From Pelomonas baiyunensis (GTDB taxonomy: Bacteria; Pseudomonadota; Gammaproteobacteria; Burkholderiales; Burkholderiaceae_C): a stretch of 64,000 bases of DNA. Both the position numbers and the translations under genes were made by a program. Of this stretch, positions 54,011 through 62,869 are shown piece after piece. The first letter of the stretch is position 1. Every line of letters starts with the position of its first letter. The stretch covers positions 124,001 through 188,000 of the forward strand of contig NZ_JBIGIB010000002.1 in NCBI RefSeq assembly GCF_043555935.1, read 5' to 3'. The notes under the pieces are model-generated. The model made no database searches. It was not told the origin of the DNA and saw only the letters and a list, made by a program, of their open reading frames with translations.

Positions 54011-56181
54011 GCGCCGCGCTGTCACGCCGCGGCTTCCTCAGCACCACCACGGCGGTGTCGGGTGGGTTGATGGTGGGCTTTCATGTGCCCGCGCTGGCGC
54101 AGGCCACAGCCGGCGCGGCGCCCGAGTTGAACGCTTGGGTGCAGGTGCTGCCGGACGAGAGCGTGGTGATCCGCATCGCGCGCTCGGAGATGGGCCAGGG
54201 CACGCTGACCGGCCTGGCCCAGTTGGTGGCCGAGGAATTGGAATGCGACTGGGCGCGTGTGCGCACCGAGTACCCCACGCCAGGGCAAAACCTGGCCCGC
54301 AACCGCGTCTGGGGCAGCATGAGCACCGGCGGCAGCCGGGGCGTTCGCGAGTCCAACGACTACGTGCGCAAAGGCGGCGCCTTGGCGCGTGCGCTGCTGA
54401 TTCAGGCGGCCGCCAACCGTTGGGGCGTGGGCGTGGTGGAGTGCGCCACCGCCGCAGGTTGGGTCACGCACGGCAGCAAGCGGCTGAGCTACGGCCAACT
54501 GGCCGCAGAGGCCGCGCAGCTGGCGGCGCCGGCGGACATCCCGCTCAAGCCGGCCTCGGCCTGGACGCTGGCCGGCCGCCCGCTCAAGCGGCTGGACACG
54601 CGACCCAAGCTGGACGGCTCGCAGGTCTACGGCATGGACTTGAAACTGCCGGGCCTGCTGAACGCCGCCATCAAGGACTGCCCCGTGTTCGGCGGCAAGG
54701 TGAAGAGCTTTGATGCCAGCGCCGTGCTGGGTCGCCCGGGCGTGAAGAAGGTGGTGCAGGTGGGCGACTCGGCCGTGGCCGTGGTGGCCGACACCTGGTG
54801 GCGTGCCAAGACGGCGCTGCAGGCCCTGCCCGTGGTGTGGGACGAAGGCCCCAACGCCGGCCAGAACAGTGCCGCCACCGCGGCCGTGCTGCGCGCGGGC
54901 CTGGATGCGGCAGAGGCCGCCGTGGGCAGCAGCCAGGGCGACGCCAAAGCGGCGCTGGCCGCTGCCGCGCGGCGCGTGGAGGCGGTGTACAGCTACCCCC
55001 ACCAGAACCACGCCACCATGGAGGTGATGAACGCCACGGCGCTGATCACGCCCGCCAAGGCCGGTGCGGCCGAGCGCTGCGAGGTGTGGACGCCGACGCA
55101 GAACGGCGAGGCTGCGCTGGCTGCGGCGGCCGAGGCGTCGGGCCTGCCGCCTTCGGCCTGCGAGGTCTACAAGCTGCACCTGGGCGGTGGCTTCGGCCGC
55201 CGCGGCGCCGTGCACGACTGGGTGCGCCAGGCCGTGCTGATCGCCAAGGAGTTGCCGGGCACGCCGGTCAAGCTGATCTGGAGCCGTGAAGAAGACATGG
55301 CGCACGGCCGCTACCACCCGGTCACGCAGTGCAAGCTGTCAGCCGGGCTGGATGCGCAAGGCAAGCTCACGGCCCTGCACATGCGCATCTCGGGCCAGAG
55401 CATCATCGCGGGGCTGTTCCCGCAGAACATCAAGGACGGCAAAGATCCGGTGGTGTTTCAGGGTCTGAACGCCGGTGGCGCCGAGGGCGCTTTGGGCTAC
55501 GCGGTGCCGAACTTGCTGATCGACCACGCCATGCGCAACCCGGCCGTGCCGCCGGGCTTCTGGCGGGGTGTGAACCTGAACCAGAACGCGGTGTACCTGG
55601 AGTGCTTTCTGGACGAAGTGGCCCACGCCGCCAAGCGGGATCCGCTGGAGTTGCGCCGCGAACTGCTGGCGGCCTCGCCCAAGCACCTGGCAGTGCTGAA
55701 CGCGGTGGCGGCCAAGGCAGGCTGGGGCAAGCCGCGCGCCAAGGGGCGGCACCTGGGGCTGGCGCAGATCATGGGCTTTGGCAGCTACGTGGCGGCCTGC
55801 GCCGAGGTGTCGGTGTCCAAGAAGGGCGAGCTCAAGATCCACCGCATCGTGGCCGCCACCGACCCGGGCCACGCCGTGAATCCGCAGCAGATCGCGGCGC
55901 AGGTGGAGGGCAGCTTTGCCTACGGCCTGTCGGCCGCGTTGTTCGGAGAAATCACGATCAAGGACGGGCGCGCCGAGCAGCAGAACTTCGACACCTACCC
56001 GGTGGTCAAGATGGCAGACATGCCTGCGGTGGAGACGATCTGCATGCCCTCCGGCGGCTTCTGGGGCGGGGTGGGCGAGCCGACCATCGCGGTGGCGGCG
56101 CCGGCCGTGCTCAACGCCATCTTTGCCGCCACGGGCAAGCGCATCCGCGACCTGCCGCTGCGCAAGCACACCTTGGTCTGA
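54007..56181 (+). CDS. Molybdopterin-binding large subunit of a xanthine-dehydrogenase-family hydroxylase (IorB type)
   Basis: 724 residues. The N-terminus SRRGFLSTTTAVSGG is a twin-arginine signal, so the folded enzyme is exported with its small subunit. Two aldehyde-oxidase/xanthine-dehydrogenase repeats follow with ARSEMGQGTLTGLAQ, HLGGGFGRRG, and the C-terminal MPSGGFWGGVGEPTIAVAAP holding the active-site Glu. It hydroxylates a carbonyl or N-heterocycle carbon with water; the substrate is unknown. No FAD subunit is encoded, so electrons likely go to a c-type cytochrome; SoxX begins 19 bp downstream. Confidence 0.9.
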
Positions 56182-56200
56182 CGCGGGGCGGGCCGCAGCC

Positions 56201-56608
56201 ATGACCGCACGGTGGCGAACGGCGACGCCAGTGGCGTTGACTCTGGCGCTGGCGCTTACCTTCGCTGCCCCGGCCCACGCGGGTGGCAATGCCGAGCGCG
56301 GCCGGGCCTTGCTGCAGGATCGGACCGTCAGCCTGTGCCTGCTGTGCCACGCCCTGACGGCGGCGGGCGACCCCAACCAGGGCAACCTCGCGCCGCCGCT
56401 CGACAGCGCCGCAAGCCGGCTGGGGGTGCAAGCGCTGCGGGAGCGCGTGGCCGACATGCGCCGCTTCAACCCGGCCACGGTCATGCCCCCATTCCGCGCC
56501 ACGGAGGGCTTGCACGATGTGGCCCCCGCCTGGGCGGATCGGCCCGCGCTGACCGACGCGCAGCTGGACGACCTGGTGGCCTACCTCGTGCGCCTGCCCC
56601 GGCCATGA
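56201..56608 (+). CDS. soxX: SoxX-like monoheme cytochrome c
   Basis: 135 residues. Signal peptide cut near APAHA (about residue 27), heme motif CLLCH at 46-50, and distal Met in ATVMPPF, followed by LTDAQLDDLVAYLV. SoxX pairs with SoxA to oxidise sulfur substrates onto SoxYZ in the periplasm. Here it may also take electrons from the upstream molybdoenzyme. Overlaps soxY by ATGA. Confidence 0.88.
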   Translation: MTARWRTATPVALTLALALTFAAPAHAGGNAERGRALLQDRTVSLCLLCHALTAAGDPNQGNLAPPLDSAASRLGVQALRERVADMRRFNPATVMPPFRATEGLHDVAPAWADRPALTDAQLDDLVAYLVRLPRP

Positions 56609-57018
56609 TCTCGCGCCGCACGCTGTTCATGGCCGCCTCGGCGCTGGCGGCCTTGCCCCAGGCCCGCGCCACCGAGGCCGCCATGGCCGCTGCGATTCGT
56701 GCCTGGGCCGGGCAGACACCGCCTCCTGGCGTGCTGACCCTGGACATGGCCGAGCTGGTGGAGAACGGCAATGCCGTGCCTGTGCGGGTGGCAGCCGCGG
56801 AGCCGGTGGTGGGCCTGGCCCTGTTCGCGCCCCTGAACCCCGAGCCCGAGGTGTTGCAGGTGCGCTTCGGCCCGGCGGTGGCGCGGCCCGAGTTCAGCAC
56901 GCGCATCCGGCTGGCGCGCAGCCAGCGCATCGTGGCGGTGGCCAAGGCGGCCGATGGCCGCTGCTGGCAGGCGGGGCTGGACGTCATCGTGACCCTGGCC
57001 GCCTGCGTGGAGCCCTGA
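56605..57018 (+). CDS. soxY: SoxY-like carrier with altered C-terminus
   Basis: 137 residues. An SRRTLF-type signal with a twin-arginine start, then the SoxY beta-sandwich: ELVENGNAVPVRVAA, NPEPEVLQVRF, FSTRIRLARSQRIVAVA. SoxY normally ends in GGCGG, whose Cys carries the sulfur intermediate; this protein ends VTLAACVEP. A cysteine (C134) is kept three residues from the end but the flexible glycines are gone. No simple frameshift restores GGCGG. The protein may carry a different group or be a divergent carrier. TGATG overlap with soxZ. Confidence 0.85.
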   Translation: MISRRTLFMAASALAALPQARATEAAMAAAIRAWAGQTPPPGVLTLDMAELVENGNAVPVRVAAAEPVVGLALFAPLNPEPEVLQVRFGPAVARPEFSTRIRLARSQRIVAVAKAADGRCWQAGLDVIVTLAACVEP

Positions 57019-57341
57019 TGGCCGTGCGTGCCTTGCTGCATCTGCCCGCCGCCGTGCAGGCGGGTGTGCCCTTCGAGGTGCGGGTGACCGTCGCCCACGC
57101 GATGGAAACCGGCTACCGCAGCGATGACGCCGGCAACCGGTTGCCGCGCGACCTGGTCCGCCGCTTCGAGTGTTGGGTGGGTGAGGAGCTGGCCTTCTCG
57201 GCCGACCTGTTTGCCGCGGTGGCGGCCAATCCGTACCTGTCGTTCTGGCTGCAGGTGGAGCGCGATGCGGTGCTCCGCTTCCTTTGGCGCGGCGACCAGG
57301 GCTTCGAGCACCGTGAGCAACGGGCGGTGAGCGTGGCATGA
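57018..57341 (+). CDS. soxZ: SoxZ-like protein
   Basis: 107 residues, standard length. HAMETGYRSD, RRFECWVGEELAFSADLF, AANPYLSFWLQV and FLWRGDQGF match SoxZ, which forms the tight SoxYZ heterodimer. It has no signal peptide of its own and is normally exported with SoxY through the twin-arginine route. Coupled on both sides by start/stop overlaps. Confidence 0.9.
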   Translation: MAVRALLHLPAAVQAGVPFEVRVTVAHAMETGYRSDDAGNRLPRDLVRRFECWVGEELAFSADLFAAVAANPYLSFWLQVERDAVLRFLWRGDQGFEHREQRAVSVA

Positions 57342-58090
57342 GGGGGCGAGCAGGCTGGGGCCGTGTGCTGTGTGGGCTGGTCTTGCTGGCGTGGGCGGGC
57401 GCCGGGCAAGCCGACGAGCGGCGTTCGGGCCGCGACACCATGAGCCCCGCCCTGCGTGCCTTGCAGGCGGACGACGCGCAGCACCCGGCGCAGTTGGCGC
57501 TGGCCCTGGGGCGTGAGTTGTGGAGCGCGGGCTCGCGGTCGTGCGCCAGTTGCCACGGTCCGGTGGAGTCGCTGCGCGGCGTGGCCGCGCGCTACCCGGC
57601 GTGGGACGGTGGCGTGCTGGACCTGCCGGGCCGCGTGCAGCGCTGCCGGGTGCAGCACCAGCAGCAGCCGGCCTGGGCGGCCGAGGACGAGTCCTGGCTG
57701 GCGCTGGTGGCTTTGGTGGCGCAACAGTCTCGCGGTTCGGTCGTGCAGCCGCCGGCGCATCCGGGCTTGGACGCCGCCGCGCAGCGGGGCGAGCAGGCCT
57801 ACCGCCAGCGGCGCGGCGCGCTGAACCTGTCGTGCGCCCACTGCCACGACGAGCGGGCGAGCCTGCGCCTGGGCGGCAGCGTGATCCCGCAAGGGCAGGT
57901 GGACGACTACCCGGTCTACCGCCTGGAGTGGCAAGCCCTGGGCAGCCTGCAACGTCGGTTGCGGGGCTGCTTCAGCGGCGTGCGCGCCAACGTGCCCGCG
58001 TGGGACGCGGCGTTGCTGATGGATCTGCAGGTGTACCTGTCGCGCCGCTCGGCCGGGCTGTCGATGCAGCCTCCAGGCGTGCGCCCCTGA
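57338..58090 (+). CDS. soxA: SoxA-like diheme cytochrome c
   Basis: 250 residues. Signal peptide cut near AGAGQA (about residue 25). Two heme motifs, CASCH (69-73) and CAHCH (166-170), and C211 in LRGCFSGVRA, the position of the heme-ligating, persulfide-carrying cysteine of SoxA; a further C103 is in QRCRV. With SoxX it forms SoxAX, which joins thiosulfate to SoxYZ. Last gene of the unit; soxB, soxCD and soxVW are not in the window. Confidence 0.9.
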   Translation: MRGRAGWGRVLCGLVLLAWAGAGQADERRSGRDTMSPALRALQADDAQHPAQLALALGRELWSAGSRSCASCHGPVESLRGVAARYPAWDGGVLDLPGRVQRCRVQHQQQPAWAAEDESWLALVALVAQQSRGSVVQPPAHPGLDAAAQRGEQAYRQRRGALNLSCAHCHDERASLRLGGSVIPQGQVDDYPVYRLEWQALGSLQRRLRGCFSGVRANVPAWDAALLMDLQVYLSRRSAGLSMQPPGVRP

Positions 58091-58265
58091 GCGCGGGGTG
58101 AGCAAGGCTTGGACTTCGCTTGGCTGTGCTGCAGCTGTGGTGCATTGGTCACGCGGCCCGGCGCGCATCGGGGCGAAGCGCGGCAAGCGGCAGACGCATG
58201 CATACACTTGGTGCGCCGGTGTGTGCGCCGGCGGTGTTCACGGAACGGGACCGTCCCAGGGATTC

Positions 58266-59006
58266 ATGGTCGTCAATCAAGTCAAGCACTGGTGGGTTTC
58301 ACGCGCCAACGCGGCTCGCTGGCGCAGCATCCAGGAATGGGTTCAGGGGCGGGGCGGCAGCTTCGAGCAGACCGCCGACGGGGGGGGCTTCCTGGTCGAG
58401 ATCGGCGGAGGCGGCGCGCTCGGCCCGTTGCGCATCGAGTGGGGCGAATCCCAGCGCAGCTACCTGCCGGGCCACGAGTTGCGCATGCGCTTGAGCCTGG
58501 GCTTGCATCCGGACTTGCAGCTGATGGTGGTGTGCCGCCATCTGATGGAAGAGCTGGAGCGCGCCGTGTTCGAGGCCTACACCGACACGCTCAAGACCCG
58601 GGTGGACACCGACACCCCCGAGGAGATGCGTTGGCTGGTGATGTTCCCGAAGTTCGAGCAAGCAGCCTCGCAGATCGTGCGTCAGCGTTACGGCGTCGTG
58701 GGTGTGACCAAGGATTTGTGCGCCGGCTGGATTGACGGGGAGTTCGGTGAGGCGCTCGTGCAAGCCAGCCAGGACTTGCTGCCCGAATGGCACCCGTTCG
58801 TGCTGATGGCGATGCGGGGCAACCTGTACCTGCGCACGTCAATGGCCGAGGCGGACGCGGCTCGAATTCAGGCCCTGGTGCGCTTGTTGGAGTCGGCCGC
58901 CCGCGCGGCCGAGGTGCTGAGCGCCCGGGTGTCTGAAACCGGGGCGTGGCCCACCACCAGCTCCATCGCCTGGAGCCACACCACGCGCCCGGGCGACGGC
59001 GCCTGA
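58266..59006 (+). CDS. Conserved-looking hypothetical protein (246 aa)
   Basis: I do not recognise the family. From the ATG at 58266 it starts MVVNQVKHWWVSRANAARW. Soluble, no signal or membrane segment: a beta-rich first half (FEQTADGGGFLVEIGGGG, ELRMRLSLGL) and a helical second half with a hydrophobic EEMRWLVMFPKFEQA and a C-terminal helix rich in Ala/Arg. The frame is open upstream to 58098 but that part is atypical. It follows soxA by 175 bp and is probably a separate transcript. Confidence 0.7.
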   Translation: MVVNQVKHWWVSRANAARWRSIQEWVQGRGGSFEQTADGGGFLVEIGGGGALGPLRIEWGESQRSYLPGHELRMRLSLGLHPDLQLMVVCRHLMEELERAVFEAYTDTLKTRVDTDTPEEMRWLVMFPKFEQAASQIVRQRYGVVGVTKDLCAGWIDGEFGEALVQASQDLLPEWHPFVLMAMRGNLYLRTSMAEADAARIQALVRLLESAARAAEVLSARVSETGAWPTTSSIAWSHTTRPGDGA

Positions 59007-59061
59007 AGCGGGCAGGCGCCGGGGCCCGCCGCTGGTGTCACGCTTCCTGTGACGCCTCTCG

Positions 59062-60135
59062 TCACGCCTTTTGCGCGAAGCTCCAGGCCAGCTCAGCCAA
59101 CGGACGCGCGCTGGCGGCGGTTTCGCGGGCCTGCGCGCTGGAGGCGGTGCCGTCCACCACGCGCTTGGCAATGCCTTGCACGATGGCCGCGATGCGGAAC
59201 ATGTTGTAGGCCATGTAGAAGTTCCAGTCGGCCATCACGGCGCCCACATCGCTGCGCCCGGTGCGCTCGCAGTACTGCTGCACGTAGGCGCGTTCGCTGG
59301 GAATGCCGAGTTCGGCCAGGTTCTGCCCACCCAGGCCGCGCGCGGCGCCAGAGGTCTTGATGTGCCAGCTCATGCAGTGGTAGCTGAAGTCGGCCAGTGG
59401 GTGGCCGAGCGTGGACAACTCCCAGTCCAGCACGGCAATGATGCGCGGCTCGGTGGGGTGGAACACCACGTTGTCCATGCGGTAGTCGCCGTGCACGATG
59501 CTGACCTCGGCCTCGTCGCGCGCCGAGGCCGGAATGTGGGCCGGCAGCCAGGCGAGCAGGGCGTCCATGGCCGGGTTGGGCTCGGTGACGGACGCAAGGT
59601 ACTGCTTGCTCCAGCGGCCGATCTGGCGCTCGAAGTAGTTGCCGGGCTTGCCGTAGTCCGCCAGGCCCTGGGCTCGGAAGTCGACCTGGTGCAGCGCGGC
59701 GATGACGCGGTTCATCTCGTCGTAATGCGCCGCGCGGTCGGTCGTGCTCATGCCCGGCAGGCTTTGGTCCCACAGCACGCGGCCGGCCATGAAGCCCATG
59801 ATGTAGAACGCCCGGCCAATCACCGATTCGTCGTCGCACAGTGCCAGCATGGCGGGTACGGGCACATCGGTGCCGGCAAGCGCCTGCATCACCTGGAATT
59901 CACGTTCGATGGCGTGCGCCGAGGGCAGCAGCTTGGCCACGGGGGCCGGCTTGCTGCGCATCACGTACTGGCAGGCTGGCGTCTTGAGCAGGTAGGTGGG
60001 GTTGGACTGGCCGCCTTTGAACTGCTCGATGCTGAGCGGCCCCTGAAAGCCGGGCACGTGCGCAAGCAACCAGGCTTGCAGCGCTTCGGTGTCCAGAGCT
60101 TGGGCGAGGGGGCGGGTGCCGGTGAATGCTTCCAT
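59062..60135 (-). CDS. Aminoglycoside-phosphotransferase-fold protein (ACAD10-like kinase family)
   Basis: 357 residues of the choline-kinase/APH fold: ATP site near FKGGQSNPTYLL and YVMRSKP, catalytic loop VHGDYRMDNVVF, and metal Asp in VLDWELSTLGHPLADFSY. In Burkholderiales this family is often linked to acyl-CoA dehydrogenases and may phosphorylate hydroxyacyl-CoA, as for the ACAD10/11 kinase domain; antibiotic resistance is unlikely. It follows the Crp/Fnr gene on the same strand, separated by a strong hairpin. Confidence 0.85.
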   Translation of the reverse strand: MEAFTGTRPLAQALDTEALQAWLLAHVPGFQGPLSIEQFKGGQSNPTYLLKTPACQYVMRSKPAPVAKLLPSAHAIEREFQVMQALAGTDVPVPAMLALCDDESVIGRAFYIMGFMAGRVLWDQSLPGMSTTDRAAHYDEMNRVIAALHQVDFRAQGLADYGKPGNYFERQIGRWSKQYLASVTEPNPAMDALLAWLPAHIPASARDEAEVSIVHGDYRMDNVVFHPTEPRIIAVLDWELSTLGHPLADFSYHCMSWHIKTSGAARGLGGQNLAELGIPSERAYVQQYCERTGRSDVGAVMADWNFYMAYNMFRIAAIVQGIAKRVVDGTASSAQARETAASARPLAELAWSFAQKA

Positions 60136-60175
60136 GGGGTGCGCGTAACGACGTTGAACCGTCGATTGTGCGAGC

Positions 60176-60224
60176 CCCTCCGGGCCGCCGGTGTCTCCTG
60201 GGCGGCAACGGGCCGCCCGGAGGG
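60176..60224 (-). terminator. Long stem-loop after the Crp/Fnr gene
   Basis: CCCTCCGGGC (60176-60185) and GCCCGGAGGG (60215-60224) are perfect 10-bp complements around a GC-rich loop, directly after the regulator stop codon on the minus strand. No T-run, so termination may need Rho; it may also protect the mRNA 3' end. Confidence 0.45.
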
Positions 60225-60929
60225 TCAGCGGGCGGCGGCGGCCAGCAGGCGGTCGCGGCTGAGCACCACCAGCCGCGTGGGCTCCACACGCACCGCGCCT
60301 TCGCGCTCCAGCGCCTTGAGCTCCTGGTTGACGCGTTGGCGGGAGGCGCCCAGCAGTTGGGCCAGGTCTTCCTGCGCCAGCTGCAGGCCGATGCGCGTCT
60401 CGTCACCCTCTTGCACGCCGTAGGAACGCGCCAGCAACAGCACCTGCTTGGCCAAGCGCGCCGCCAGGGGGCGGGTGTTGAGGTCTTCGATCATGTCGAA
60501 CATCAGGCGCAGGCGGCGGCAGTTCAGGCGCAGCAGGGCGTCGTACAGCTCGGAATGGGCCTGGAGCAGCGCGCGGAAGTCGGGCTTGCGCACGCACAGC
60601 AGCGTGGTGTCGCCGTGGGCGTAGGCGTCGTGCGTGCGCGGCAGGCCGTCGAACAAGGCGATGTCGCCGAACCAGGTGCCCGGCTCCACGTAGGTCAGTG
60701 AAATCTGCTTGCCGGCCAGCGACACCGAGCTGACCCGGACGGCGCCCTTGGCCACCCCGCACCATTCCTCGGCCGGCTCGCCCCGGTGAGACAGCATGGT
60801 TTCATCCGACAGCCGGCGCACGAAGGCCCGCTGCAGGATGTCGTTGCGGAGCGGCTCGGACAGGCGTGAGAACCAGGCGCCCTGGTCGATCTGCTGGCGT
60901 TCGGCGGGGGTGAGGCTGAGTGCGTTCAT
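60225..60929 (-). CDS. Crp/Fnr-family transcriptional regulator
   Basis: 234 residues. A cyclic-nucleotide-binding-type beta roll (about 20-135: YVEPGTWFGDIALFDGLPRTH), a long dimer helix, and a winged helix-turn-helix (about 165-225: QEDLAQLLGASRQRVNQELKAL). The N-terminal cysteine cluster of FNR is absent, so it is not an oxygen sensor of that type; it keeps a GDIALFDG loop like CRP but the ligand is unknown. Confidence 0.9.
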   Translation of the reverse strand: MNALSLTPAERQQIDQGAWFSRLSEPLRNDILQRAFVRRLSDETMLSHRGEPAEEWCGVAKGAVRVSSVSLAGKQISLTYVEPGTWFGDIALFDGLPRTHDAYAHGDTTLLCVRKPDFRALLQAHSELYDALLRLNCRRLRLMFDMIEDLNTRPLAARLAKQVLLLARSYGVQEGDETRIGLQLAQEDLAQLLGASRQRVNQELKALEREGAVRVEPTRLVVLSRDRLLAAAAR

Positions 60930-61044
60930 GACTGTGCGGCATTGTGCCGCTCCAACCCGGGTCGGCGACCGCAGGCCCCATGCTAGAGTGGCTCGCGCTG
61001 TCTATTCGAGCCGCTCAAACCCCACTCCACGCCCCCGTTTGTCA

Positions 61045-62829
61045 ATGCCCATCCAGGCTCTGCGCCCGACTGTTCGGGGCGTCCTCACTCCCGCGCTGGC
61101 CTTGTTGCTCGGCGTGGCGTTCGACCCGGCCCAGGCTTTGGGCTTGGGGCGCCCGCAGGTGGCTTCGGCGCTGGGGCGTCCGCTGGATGTGAGCGTGCCC
61201 CTGACGCTGGCTGAGGGCGAGCAACTGTCCGATGGTTGCCTGCGCGCCGAGGTGACGGCGGGTGACGCCCGTGTGCCGGCCGGCCTGCTGCAGTTGCGCG
61301 TTGAAGGTGAGCCGGGCCAGCAGCGCATCCGGCTGCAAAGCCAGGTCCGCATCGAGGAGCCCGCGTTGCGCATCACGCTGGCGCTGGGGTGCCCGCTGCG
61401 GCTGACGCGCGAGTTCAACGCTTTCATCGACCCTCCGGCCGGTGCCGCGCCTGCCCCCGCCGCCACAGCGGCGCCGGCCCCAGCGGTGACGCCCATGGCC
61501 GCCGTGCTGCCTCCAGCTTCGCCCGCAGCCACGGTTGCCGCCGTGGAGCCGCGTGCCAAACCTCGCGCCCAGGCGGCATCGGCGACTGGCAACAGCACCA
61601 AGCCCCGGGTGCGTGCCAAGCCGCGCCCCACCGGGCCGCGCCTGACGCTGGAGCGCCCGGAAGTGCTGGTGGCCGAGGCACCGCGCCCGGTGCAGCCGGC
61701 CGCCAGCGCCGCCGACATGGAACTCACGCCAGAGCTGGAAGCCCAGATCACGCAGCTCGAGGCCACGGTGGCCCAGTTGCGCGCTGAGTTGCTGGCCCGT
61801 CAACAGGCGGAAGCCGGGGCTGCAGCGGCGAGCGCAGCCAGCTCGCCGGCGTCGGCCGCGCCGCCGGCATCGGCGGTGGTTACGGCGGCCGCCCCGGCGC
61901 CCGCGGTGCTTCACAGCGCGCGCGTGCCGGCTTACCGTGACCCGATGACCTGGGTGATGACGCTGGCCCTGAGCTTGATGGCCGGCGCCGCAGCGTTCTA
62001 CGCCAGCCGCTGGCGGGATCAGCGGGCGCGCCGGGAACTGGCGTACTGGCGAGCGCTGCATGCGGCGGACGGCGCCTCGGTGCTGCCCGAGCAGCCCGCG
62101 GCAGCGCCTGCAGCGCCCAGCCAATTGGCGCCCGGCATTGCCCCGCAAGTGCACCTGGCCGACATGGTGGCGGGCGACGACAGCCTGCACCAGGCCACCC
62201 GCCCGCAGCCACGCCCCATGGCGTGGCCGCCGGCGGGCACGGCTGCACCGGAAATCCCGTCGTACATGGAGTCCACCCAGCCGATGCCCGAGGCGTCGGT
62301 GGCCGCGGCTGCCACCCCGGCGGCCATGACGGTGGCGGACGAATTGCTGGACCTGCAGCAGCAGGTCGACTTCCTGCAGTTGCTGGGGCAGCACGAATCC
62401 GCCGCCGATCTGCTCGCCGCGCGGCTGACGCAGGGGTCTGCCAGCGCCATGCCCTACCTGCTGCTGATGGAGTTGTGCCAACAGCGCGGCGAGTTGGAAG
62501 TGTTTGCCGAACTGGTGAAGCAGTTCCAGAAGCGCTTCGGCGCCCTGGCGCCGGATTGGTCGCAGAGCCTGGCCAGCGGCCGCAGTCTGGATGGTTGCCC
62601 CAGCGTCATCGCGCACCTGCAGGTGGTCTGGAGCGATCCGGCATCGGCCATGAAGATGCTGCAAGACCTGCTAAGCCAAGGGCGTGGCCCGGGCGTCAGC
62701 CTCTTCGAGTTGCCTTCGTTCCGTGATCTGCTGACGCTCTACAGCGTGGCGCGGGATTTGTACGAATCCGGGCTGCGCAGCGATGGCGTCGATTTGATGC
62801 TGCCGCTGGACTCGCGCTTCGGCGCTTGA
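61045..62829 (+). CDS. fimV: FimV/HubP-like inner-membrane protein
   Basis: 594 residues. Signal peptide to about 31 (DPAQA), then the FimV N-terminal domain LGLGRPQVASALGRPLDVSV, an Ala/Pro-rich stretch, a short coiled coil (about 227-260), one membrane helix at about 301-320, and a cytoplasmic tail with a FimV C-terminal helical domain (LDLQQQVDFLQLLGQHESAA). FimV/HubP organise polar structures such as type IV pili. It lacks an evident LysM motif and is shorter than pseudomonad FimV. An upstream in-frame start overlapping the Crp/Fnr gene was rejected. Confidence 0.8.
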   Translation: MPIQALRPTVRGVLTPALALLLGVAFDPAQALGLGRPQVASALGRPLDVSVPLTLAEGEQLSDGCLRAEVTAGDARVPAGLLQLRVEGEPGQQRIRLQSQVRIEEPALRITLALGCPLRLTREFNAFIDPPAGAAPAPAATAAPAPAVTPMAAVLPPASPAATVAAVEPRAKPRAQAASATGNSTKPRVRAKPRPTGPRLTLERPEVLVAEAPRPVQPAASAADMELTPELEAQITQLEATVAQLRAELLARQQAEAGAAAASAASSPASAAPPASAVVTAAAPAPAVLHSARVPAYRDPMTWVMTLALSLMAGAAAFYASRWRDQRARRELAYWRALHAADGASVLPEQPAAAPAAPSQLAPGIAPQVHLADMVAGDDSLHQATRPQPRPMAWPPAGTAAPEIPSYMESTQPMPEASVAAAATPAAMTVADELLDLQQQVDFLQLLGQHESAADLLAARLTQGSASAMPYLLLMELCQQRGELEVFAELVKQFQKRFGALAPDWSQSLASGRSLDGCPSVIAHLQVVWSDPASAMKMLQDLLSQGRGPGVSLFELPSFRDLLTLYSVARDLYESGLRSDGVDLMLPLDSRFGA

Positions 62830-62869
62830 CGAGGCACACGGCCGGCCAGGCCGTCAGCCGTTCAGGTGC

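Noticed and set aside
59062..60135. Aminoglycoside resistance gene
   Set aside because: The phosphotransferase fold is shared, but length, motifs and the chromosomal setting fit the acyl-CoA-linked kinase family better.
60796..61044. Upstream start for the FimV-like gene overlapping the Crp/Fnr gene
   Set aside because: The signal peptide begins at 61045; the extension is Ser/Arg-rich and antisense to the regulator.
62838..62854. Terminator between fimV and cysB
   Set aside because: ACGGCC/GGCCGT is a short stem without any T-run on either strand; too weak to list.
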